64,000 nt of DNA from contig CAVQRC010000003.1 of NCBI GenBank assembly GCA_963715045.1, positions 62,001-126,000 of the forward strand, in the 5' to 3' direction. Origin of the DNA: CAVQRC01 sp963715045. Its GTDB lineage: Bacteria; Planctomycetota; Planctomycetia; Pirellulales; Lacipirellulaceae. This document shows positions 57,229 through 64,000 of this stretch, piece by piece. Below the pieces are notes generated by a model. The model was not told the DNA's origin, did not search any database, and saw only the letters and a program-made list of their open reading frames with translations. The translations under genes and the position numbers were made by a program. The number at the start of each line of letters is the position of its first letter. Position 1 is the stretch's first letter.

Positions 57229-58014
57229 ATGTCGCTGACAGGCAAGATCTGCGTGATTACCGGCTCGACTTCGGGAATCGGGCTGGGCATCGCCAGAGTC
57301 CTGCTCCGGCAAGGGGCAAAAGTCGTGATCAACTCGTTCACCAACAGCGAACAGGATACGCAGATCACGCAGCAGCTGATCGAGGAAACCGGTGGCGACG
57401 CGTTGTATATTCAGGCCGACGTGGCAGACGGCGAGGCGTGTCGCAACCTGATCGCAAAGGGTGTGGAAAAGTTTGGCGGCATCGACATTCTCGTCAACAA
57501 TGCGGGCATCCAGCACGTCGCGGCGATTGAAGAGTTTCCTGTCGAGCGGTGGGACGCCGTCCTTGCGGTCAATCTCACCGCGGCGTTTCACACCATCGCG
57601 GCGGCGTTACCGGTGATGCGGAGCGGCGGCTGGGGCCGGATCGTGAACATTGCCTCGGCCCACGGGCTGACGGCCTCACCGTACAAGGCCGCCTACGTCG
57701 CGGCAAAGCACGGGCTCGTCGGGCTGACGAAGGTCGCTGCCCTGGAAACGGCCGAGGAACCGATCACGTGCAACGCGATCTGCCCCGGTTATGTGCTGAC
57801 GCCGCTCGTCGAACAGCAGATCCCTGCCACGATGAAGCAGTACGACCTGGACCGCGACACCGTAATCCGCGAGGTGCTGCTCGAGCGGCAACCGTCGAAA
57901 GAGTTCGCCACGGTGGAGCAACTCGGCGGGATTGTGGCCTTTCTCTGCACCCCCGACGCGGACCAGATCACGGGTACGACGATTTCCGTCGACGGCGGAT
58001 GGACCGCCCTCTAG
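57229..58014 (+). CDS. Short-chain dehydrogenase, 3-hydroxybutyrate dehydrogenase-like
   Basis: 261 residues. Classical SDR: 'GKICVITGSTSGIGLGIARV' contains TGxxxGxG; 'DILVNNAGIQHVAAIEEFP' has NNAG; the catalytic Ser lies in 'GRIVNIASAHGLTASPYKAA' and the YxxxK pair in 'YKAAYVAAKHGLVGLTK'; 'CNAICPGYVLTPLVEQQIPA' and the end 'QITGTTISVDGGWTAL' follow. The 'ASAHGL...SPYKAAYVAAKHG' and 'ICPGYVLTPLVE.QI' wording matches D-3-hydroxybutyrate dehydrogenases (NAD-linked interconversion with acetoacetate). Its place between clpV and hcp has no obvious link with secretion; it may have been inserted together with its repeat. Confidence 0.88.
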   Translation: MSLTGKICVITGSTSGIGLGIARVLLRQGAKVVINSFTNSEQDTQITQQLIEETGGDALYIQADVADGEACRNLIAKGVEKFGGIDILVNNAGIQHVAAIEEFPVERWDAVLAVNLTAAFHTIAAALPVMRSGGWGRIVNIASAHGLTASPYKAAYVAAKHGLVGLTKVAALETAEEPITCNAICPGYVLTPLVEQQIPATMKQYDLDRDTVIREVLLERQPSKEFATVEQLGGIVAFLCTPDADQITGTTISVDGGWTAL

Positions 58015-58502
58015 TGGGTCACACTCGCCGAGGGTGACTTACGAACCTATCCCAAAACCTAAGTGAACGCGTCCCACGGTCGGGGGATTCGGTAGCTGAA
58101 GTCTATTTTGGGATCGGCTCTTAAAGCAGGCACTCCCGAGGCAACTTGCCTGAGATCTGCCCTCGTATCCGCGTGAATTTACAGGTCCCGATTGTCAACC
58201 GCACGATTCCGGCTGGTGAGCGTATCGGCTGCAAACAGTTGCAGTTTCACCATGCGGGCGAAGATTCCGGCCCATTCCCGGCCCGAGCCGACGCCGCGAC
58301 CACCCGCCTGGAACAGCTGGGAAACGCCGCGCGTGGAATCGCCGGGAAAATTCTCAGAAACCAGGCAACTTCTCCGGCGATCCCACGATAACGGTATCAA
58401 CAGCAGCAGCAATCAGCTTTCTATCGGCAGCCACAAGTGACCGGGTGCAGGTCGGAAGCGGCGGAAACCAGACCTTTCACCACTTGTTTCAGGAGATACA
58501 CA
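58015..58502. other. 488-bp gap before hcp with a small inverted repeat
   Basis: AACCTATCCCAAAA at about 58044-58057 and TTTTGGGATCGGCT at about 58108-58121 are imperfect inverted repeats (11 of 14 match), resembling ends of a tiny insertion-sequence remnant. No gene is supported in the rest. The AGGAG at 58491-58495 is the ribosome site of hcp. The gap is the likeliest place for an hcp promoter, but no consensus was recognised. Confidence 0.45.
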
Positions 58503-58982
58503 ATGGCTTGGTATGTAAAGTTCGACGGTGTGGACGGGAGCAGCAAACAAAAGGACCACGACAAGTGGTGCAACGCTTCTTCCTTCAATCAGTCCGGCCA
58601 CAAGGCCGGTGGTGGGGCCACCGGTTCCAGCCGGGTCGGCGGCAAAATGCATCTCGACGACATTTCACTCTCGATCGTCACCGACAAGGCGTTGCCCAAG
58701 CTGCTCGAAGGGGCAGTCAAGGGAAAGGTCTTCTCGAAGGTCGAGATTCACGGCACCGCCACCTATGGCGACAGCGGTGAACAGGTTTATCTGGCCACGG
58801 AGTTGGAAAACGTCCAGATCACCTCGTATCAGCTCGGTGTTCTCGACAATGATGCGTCGTCCGACGACATGCACATGACGCTCAATTACGAGAAGACCAA
58901 GACCACCTTCACCGAGTACGGAAAAGACGGCTCCAAGGGTGGCAACGTGGAGTTCGAGTGGAAAGTCGAAGAAGGCGAGTAA
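58503..58982 (+). CDS. hcp: T6SS tube protein Hcp
   Basis: 159 residues from ATG 58503 (MAWYVKFDGVDGSSKQKDHD), with AGGAG 7 bases upstream. Hcp hexamers form the inner tube pushed out by sheath contraction and may carry effectors. Landmarks: 'GGKMHLDDISLSIVTDKALP', 'LLEGAVKGKVFSKVEIHGTA', 'YLATELENVQITSYQLG', 'DMHMTLNYEKTKTTFTEYGK'. Length is normal for the Hcp1 family. It is separated from upstream T6SS genes by the SDR and a long gap, which suggests separate, probably stronger transcription. Confidence 0.94.
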   Translation: MAWYVKFDGVDGSSKQKDHDKWCNASSFNQSGHKAGGGATGSSRVGGKMHLDDISLSIVTDKALPKLLEGAVKGKVFSKVEIHGTATYGDSGEQVYLATELENVQITSYQLGVLDNDASSDDMHMTLNYEKTKTTFTEYGKDGSKGGNVEFEWKVEEGE

Positions 58983-59177
58983 CCGCGGCGTACAGCGACG
59001 CCGCTACGAACCGCAGATCATCAGGCCGCGGCAGGACGGTTCAATTTCCTGCCGCGGCCTGTTCCGCGCCGTGGAGGCTCGCCAGCACCCTTAGATTGAC
59101 GACCCAGAGGCGAGCCTCCACAATGCGGCCACGTCTTTTCTTCGCGCAAGGATCCGCGGGCCGCCACGAGCAGCTTG

Positions 59178-59217
59178 GTCCCCCCGACCCCCGACCCCCG
59201 ACCCCTGACCCCTAATC
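59178..59217. repeat. CCCCCGACC/CCCCTGACC repeat before vgrG
   Basis: CCCCCGACCCCCGACCCCTGACCCC-type units. They end 9 bases before the vgrG start, so no ribosome site is visible there. The rest of 58983-59177 holds nothing recognisable. Confidence 0.65.
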
Positions 59218-59225
59218 TGTCTGTC

Positions 59226-61760
59226 ATGGCCATCAAGCAAGATCCCCGCCTGCTCAATCTCAAGGGCCCCCTCGCCGACAACGACCTCGTGCTGACGGCG
59301 TTCACCGGCGAGGAAGAGCTGTCGCGACTGTTTCGCTTTGAGCTCGAGATGGTCTCCGACAACGCCGATATCAAGCCGCAGGACGTGGTCGGCAAGAATG
59401 TCACTTTCAGTGTCCGCCTGGCCGACGATTCGATGCGGCATTTCAACGGCTTTGTAAGCCGATTCTTCGCGGGTGACGAGAACGACACGGGCCGGCGGAG
59501 CTATCGAGCCGAAGTCGTGCCGAGCTTCTGGTTTCTCACCCGCCATTCCGATTGCCGGATTTTTGAGGATCAGGATCTCAAGCAGATCATCGAGAAGATC
59601 TTTGGCGACCGAGGGCTGAACGACTTCGAGATCAAGTTCAAGGGCCACCACCCCAAGCGCGAGTATTGCGTCCAGTATCGCGAGACCGACTTCAACTTCC
59701 TGTCGCGGCTCCTCGAGGAGGAGGGGGCCTGGTACACGTTCGAGCACGAAGACGGCAAGCACACGATGCTGATCGGCGACAAGGCTTCGGCGTACGTCGA
59801 CTGCAGTCAGGCCGAGGTCGATTACCCGACCGATATCGGCAGCGAGGCGATGGAGGATCACATTCGCAGTTGGGAACATCGGTTCGAGTTCCGCTCCGGC
59901 AAGGTGGCCCACTCCGACTTCAACTTCGTCACGCCGAGCCAGGATCTGGGGGCCGACAGCAAGACGGTCGTCGACCTCAGCGGGCCGGACAAGTACGAGT
60001 TGTACGACTATCCCGGCTATTACTTCGAGAAAGGCGACGGGCAGCCGCTGGCCGACGTGCGGATGGAAGAGGAAGAGGTCGAGCACGACACGATTGACGG
60101 CACCAGCATCTGCCGGGCGTTTTCGCCCGGGGCCAAATTCAAGATTCGGCAGCATCGTGCCAAGAGCGAAGAGAACAAGAAGTACGTGCTCACGCTGGTC
60201 CACCACGTGGCTCACGAGACGATGGGCTACGAGACAGGTGCCGCCTCGGGCGAGGGGTATACGAACCGCTTCCGCTGCATCCCGGACAAGGTCAATTTCC
60301 GGCCCGAACGGACTACCAAGAAACCGAGCGTGCAGGGCGTGCAGACCGCGATCGTGATCGGCGACGACGAAATTCCGACCGAAGAGTACGGCCGCGTCAA
60401 GGTCCGCTTTCCCTGGGACCGGGAAGGCACGGGAACCTGCTGGTGCCGCGTCTCCCAATTCTGGGCCAGCGCCGAGTGGGGCGGAATGCACATTCCCCAC
60501 AAGGACGATGAGGTCCTCGTCGATTTCGTCGACGGCGATCCCGACCGCCCGATCATCATGGGCCGCGTCTACAACGGCGAACGCAAGGTGCCGTTACCCC
60601 TGCCCGACGAAAAGACCAAGAGCATCATCCGCGACTACGGCGACAACCAGATGATCTGGGAGGGGAAGCCGGGCGAGCAGCACATCCGCCTCGAGCAGGC
60701 CTGCGGCAACTTCCTCCAGATGAACGGCCGCCCCGGCGAAGAGTATGTCAAGCTGCGAGACAAGTTTGGCAACTACATCATGCTCAACTCGCCCGACAAG
60801 ACGATCAGTCTGTACAGCCCCAATCACAGCTCGGGTCTCGTCATCGGCAAGAGCGTCAATGCATTCAGCAAAAGTGGGAATCTGGAGTGGAAGGGCGGTC
60901 ACAGCTTCACGGGATTTGCCGGATCGACGGTGGCCGGCACCATCGGTGGCAAGCTGGATGTCTTCGTCGGCCAGCAGATCTCCGCCGCCGCAGGCGACAA
61001 GGCTGCATTCTTCAAAGGGAATAACTACGACTTCTCGTGGGGCGTCAAATTTACCTACGCCAAGAACAGTACCTACAGCCTGTCGGGAGTCGGAGACAAT
61101 GTGCTCGACTCGGGAGCCCGCGTGATCGTCGACGCGGACAAAGAGATCTATCTGCTCGGTGGAGAAAGCGATCACGCCCGGATGAAGGCCAACAATTCGG
61201 AAATGCTGCTCACGTTTCAGTCCGGCGGCTCGGCTCGCCCGCGCTCGACGCCGCCCGTGCCGGCCCTGGTCGGTACCGGCATCGCCGGGTTCATGGCCGT
61301 TGCGAGCACCGCGATGGCCGAGTGGGGCGACTGGACCACAGCGTACGAGGCCACGGACGAACAAAAGAAAGTCCGAGCCAAGCAGGAGGCTGCAGGGACG
61401 GCGATTATCAACGGCGCGGCGACGGTGATGTCGCTGATCGGCAGTTCGATGGCCTCGAGGGCGATGTCCAAGAGTTCGTCCGGTCGCAAGGACGCGATCG
61501 TCGATCACTCTGCACCCGACGGCAGCGTGAAGCTCTACGACAAGGGCGTGTTGATCGAAGCCGAGAACAAGAAGCACTTTATGAAGCTGCACCCGAGCAC
61601 GGGTGCTTCGCTGCACTCAACGACCAAGGATGTGAATATTCTGGGTAAGAAGGATGTGTTTATTGAAGCGGAAACGGGGAGCATCTTTTTCGTTGCTCCC
61701 AAGGCGGCTGAATTCAAGAAAGGGAAAATCCTTCACAAGAACTTTGTGGTGCTTAAGTAG
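59226..61760 (+). CDS. vgrG: T6SS spike protein VgrG with C-terminal extension
   Basis: 844 residues from ATG 59226 (MAIKQDPRLLNLKGPL); the in-frame start at 59175 would read through the repeat. gp27-like part: 'LSRLFRFELEMVSDNADI', 'FHG'-type 'RHFNGFVSRFFAGDENDTG', 'YRAEVVPSFWFLTRHSDCRI', 'YCVQYRETDFNFLSRLLEEE'. gp5 OB fold: 'EEYGRVKVRFPWDREGTGTC', 'CRVSQFWASAEWGGMHIPHK', 'DEVLVDFVDGDPDRPIIMGR'. After the beta-helix region come two Ala/Gly-rich hydrophobic stretches (about 676-700 and 722-748) that resemble a membrane-active or glycine-zipper segment, then a short repeat-like tail. The extension could bind or be an effector; no enzyme motif was recognised. Confidence 0.93.
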   Translation: MAIKQDPRLLNLKGPLADNDLVLTAFTGEEELSRLFRFELEMVSDNADIKPQDVVGKNVTFSVRLADDSMRHFNGFVSRFFAGDENDTGRRSYRAEVVPSFWFLTRHSDCRIFEDQDLKQIIEKIFGDRGLNDFEIKFKGHHPKREYCVQYRETDFNFLSRLLEEEGAWYTFEHEDGKHTMLIGDKASAYVDCSQAEVDYPTDIGSEAMEDHIRSWEHRFEFRSGKVAHSDFNFVTPSQDLGADSKTVVDLSGPDKYELYDYPGYYFEKGDGQPLADVRMEEEEVEHDTIDGTSICRAFSPGAKFKIRQHRAKSEENKKYVLTLVHHVAHETMGYETGAASGEGYTNRFRCIPDKVNFRPERTTKKPSVQGVQTAIVIGDDEIPTEEYGRVKVRFPWDREGTGTCWCRVSQFWASAEWGGMHIPHKDDEVLVDFVDGDPDRPIIMGRVYNGERKVPLPLPDEKTKSIIRDYGDNQMIWEGKPGEQHIRLEQACGNFLQMNGRPGEEYVKLRDKFGNYIMLNSPDKTISLYSPNHSSGLVIGKSVNAFSKSGNLEWKGGHSFTGFAGSTVAGTIGGKLDVFVGQQISAAAGDKAAFFKGNNYDFSWGVKFTYAKNSTYSLSGVGDNVLDSGARVIVDADKEIYLLGGESDHARMKANNSEMLLTFQSGGSARPRSTPPVPALVGTGIAGFMAVASTAMAEWGDWTTAYEATDEQKKVRAKQEAAGTAIINGAATVMSLIGSSMASRAMSKSSSGRKDAIVDHSAPDGSVKLYDKGVLIEAENKKHFMKLHPSTGASLHSTTKDVNILGKKDVFIEAETGSIFFVAPKAAEFKKGKILHKNFVVLK

Positions 61761-61789
61761 GGCGAACTCTGGAAAGGTCAACGGCAATT

Positions 61790-64000
61790 ATGAAGCTCGA
61801 AAACCTCACGCCGTTTTCCGCCGTGCCGTTCATCGCCTCGCGGACCCGCACCGAGTTTCACCTCACGCTGCTCGTGAAGGGAGCGTTCGCGGTTGAGCAC
61901 GGCCAGCCGTTCGTGCCGCTCGAGGAGCCGCTGTTTCCGACCGGCGACGTGCCGCTGCCGCAACCCGACGCCCCGGCCGAGCCGCTCACCTACGCCTCGG
62001 ATCTGGCCCCCCTCAAGCAGCGGGCCGACGTGCTGGTTTCCGCCACCGCCTATCGCCCGGCCGACCAGCCGCAAGGAGCATTTCCGATCGCGATCCGGGT
62101 GGGGCAACTCGCCAAGCAACTCGTGGTTTCGGGAGATCGCAAGTTCGATCAAGGCCTGCTGGGCCGAGGCATGTCGCCCGAGCAGCCGCTCCCGGCAGTG
62201 CCGGTCACCTACGCCAACGCCTTTGGGGGTGAGGGATACGCGGCCAATCCATTCGGGAAGGGGTATCGCAACGATCAGGTGCCGAATATCGAATACCCGG
62301 ACCAGCGGATGAAGACTCCCGGTGATCGCCCCCAGCCGGCCGGCTTCGGGCCAATCCCGCCAACCGTCGCACCGCGGAGCGACAAGATCGGCAGCTATGG
62401 CGACGATTACCTCGAGAAGCACTGGCCCGCCTTTCCGCCTGACTTCGATTGGACGTTCTTCAACGCGGCACCCGACGATCAGCAGCTCGACGGGTTCCTC
62501 CGCGGCGACGAACCGTTCGTGGCCCAGTCGCTGCACGTCGAGCACGCTCTCTTTCAGAGTCAGCTTCCCGGGCTGCGGATCGTTTGCGTGCGGGAAGATG
62601 CCGACGGTTCGCTGAGCCTGATCCCGCTCAACCTCGATACCCTGCACGTCGACATGGAGGCCCAGCAGGCCGTCCTCCTGTGGCGGGCGATGATTCCAGT
62701 CGCATCCCCCGACGTCAGCGAGATCAAGCAACTCGGTCTGCTGGTCCAGGAACTTTCGCAGCCATTGGGCACGGCCGCCGACTATCAGCGATCGCTGGCC
62801 CATCTGATCGCAGAACGCGACGAAGAGTTCGAGCCGCAGGAAGAAGCCGCGGAGGAGGCCTCGAGCGGATCGACTACGGCGGATACCGCCGCCGCCGATG
62901 CGGCGGCCGCTGAGGAAGACGCCCGCGAGCAGGCCGCCTTCGATGCCGAACTCGAAGCCTTCCAGACGAGCCTTGGTATCAAGACCCCCGAAAGCCCGCC
63001 GCCGAAAGAGCCGCCGCCACTCGACGAAATCGACATGTCGCCCGACGTGAAGGAAAAGGTCATGGCGACCTTCGCCGAGGCCGAAGCCCAGGACCAGGAA
63101 TTCGCCGACGAGCAGGAGGCCCGTAAGTGGACGCGGGAGAAAGTACTTGCCGCGGTCGCTGCCGGGGAGACGTTCGCGGCGATTGACCTCAGCGGTCTCG
63201 ACCTGAGTGATTGCGATCTGGCCGGGGCGAATTTCTCGCTGGCCGTCCTGCGGAAGGTCCGGTTCGAGCGGGCCCGCCTCGCTCAGGCGATATTCACCGG
63301 GGCTGACCTCGACCAGGCCGTGTTCGATGGGGCAGACCTCGCCGGGACCCAGCTCGATGAAGCCGTCCTCACGCGGACCACGTTCAAGGCCGCCATGCTC
63401 ACCGCTGCGAACCTCGCCGGCAGCGACCTGACCGATGCCAATCTCGAGGGGGCCGACCTCCGCCAGGTCCAGGCCCAGCAGGCCGTCTTCGCAGATGCGA
63501 AGTTCGCGGGCGCCCGCCTGGCCGCGGCCAATCTGACCGGCGGCAATCTCGATGGGGCGAGCCTCGCGGGATGCGACCTCAGCGATGCCGTGCTCGCCGA
63601 CGCTTCGCTGGTCGGTGTGGAAATGACCGCTACGCGAGCTCAGCCGAGCAGATCTGACCGGTGCCACGTGCGAAGCTGCCCGGATGGCGAAGGCGGTGCT
63701 CGAACAGGCCATCGCCAAAGGTACCGACTTTACCGACGCCCTGCTTACCGAGGCCGTCTTTCACGCAGGCCGATTGCGAAGCCGCCTGGTTCTCGGCCGC
63801 GCAGTTGGATCGGGCCGATTTTCGCCGGGCCAATCTGACGGACGCCCAGTTCGACGGCACGTCCGCACAGCAGACCAACTTTGCCAACACCACGATCGCC
63901 GGACTACGCGGCGGGGAACAAGCGAATCTCAGCGGAGCCATCTTCACGAACGCGGTCGGCGGCGAACCTGTGTTCGAAGACTGCACGGTCGACGGCTGCG
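61790..64000 (+). CDS. DUF2169/pentapeptide-repeat protein, T6SS accessory, two frameshifts, 3' end outside the window
   Basis: DUF2169 proteins act as adaptors that load effectors or PAAR proteins on VgrG. N-terminal DUF2169 landmarks: 'TRTEFHLTLLVKGAFAVEHG', 'DVLVSATAYRPADQPQGAFP', 'VTYANAFGGEGYAANPFGKG', 'NIEYPDQRM'. A middle acidic linker follows. From about residue 463 come A(D/N)LxG-type pentapeptide repeats ('LSGLDLSDCDLAGANFSLAV', 'GADLDQAVFDGADLAGTQLD'), forming a right-handed quadrilateral helix. The frame breaks at the extra C 63635 (should read 'ELSRADLTGATCEAARMAKA') and in TTT 63759-63761 (should read 'TQADCEAAWFSAAQLDRADF'). The corrected frame is open to the last base, so the gene continues beyond the window. 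Confidence 0.85.

Overview
The window is GC-rich bacterial DNA and reads as a member of the Planctomycetota. The evidence is a DUF1571 gene, a DUF1501 gene with a Tat-type N-terminus, a giant LEPR-xLL extracellular protein with a dockerin, a His-Gly-Asp type Ser/Thr kinase fused to a very long helical region, and many simple-sequence repeats at gene borders. The genus cannot be told from the sequence. No rRNA, tRNA or CRISPR array was recognised.

Layout. (1) 1-3.56 kb: DUF1571 (cut by the left edge), convergent DUF1501, a Uma2-type nuclease, a small palindromic repeat element in one whole and one half copy, and a relic of a second DUF1501 gene. (2) 3.56-10.2 kb, minus strand: the SOS mutagenesis cassette imuA-imuB-dnaE2. 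Both of its gene junctions are split by a four-helix-bundle gene, one intact and one decayed, inside simple repeats. dnaE2 also carries a repeat insertion and a frameshift. (3) 10.2-12.4 kb: hexamer repeats, an NAD(P)-binding protein, and a type II toxin-antitoxin pair whose toxin is broken by a 14-bp tandem duplication. (4) 12.4-18.4 kb, minus: the LEPR-xLL protein, with about twelve nearly identical 234-bp repeats and many frameshifts. (5) 18.7-26.5 kb, plus: a membrane Ser/Thr kinase of about 1,650 residues (one frameshift), then a multiply frameshifted TonB-dependent receptor. (6) 26.3-27.4 kb: nine tandem copies of a unit of about 121 bp. (7) 27.4-38.9 kb, minus: two large membrane-anchored proteins with caspase-like folds lacking the catalytic cysteine, one with a von Willebrand A domain, flanking a HEAT-like Cys-rich exported protein. 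(8) 39.2-64 kb, plus: a type VI secretion locus in the order tssK, tssL, short tssM, small ORF, sigma factor, tssA, tssB, tssC, second tssC (impD), tagJ (impE), tssE, tssF, tssG, tssH/clpV, a 3-hydroxybutyrate dehydrogenase-like SDR, hcp, vgrG, and a DUF2169/pentapeptide-repeat gene that runs off the right edge.

How it fits together. The T6SS genes would build a baseplate (TssK, E, F, G, VgrG), a sheath and tube (TssB, TssC, Hcp), a recycling ATPase (ClpV) and a membrane anchor. The anchor looks reduced: no TssJ lipoprotein is present, and the TssM-like protein ends right after its third membrane helix. A FliA/SigB-type sigma factor inside the locus, preceded by a small acidic protein, suggests dedicated transcriptional control.

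Caution. At least twelve genes or gene parts are broken by single-base indels, several of them in homopolymers (C7 in tagJ, CCC in the kinase, TT in tssE, TTT in the DUF2169 gene). Some of these are probably sequencing or assembly errors. Frameshifted genes are given here as whole loci with the break positions stated.
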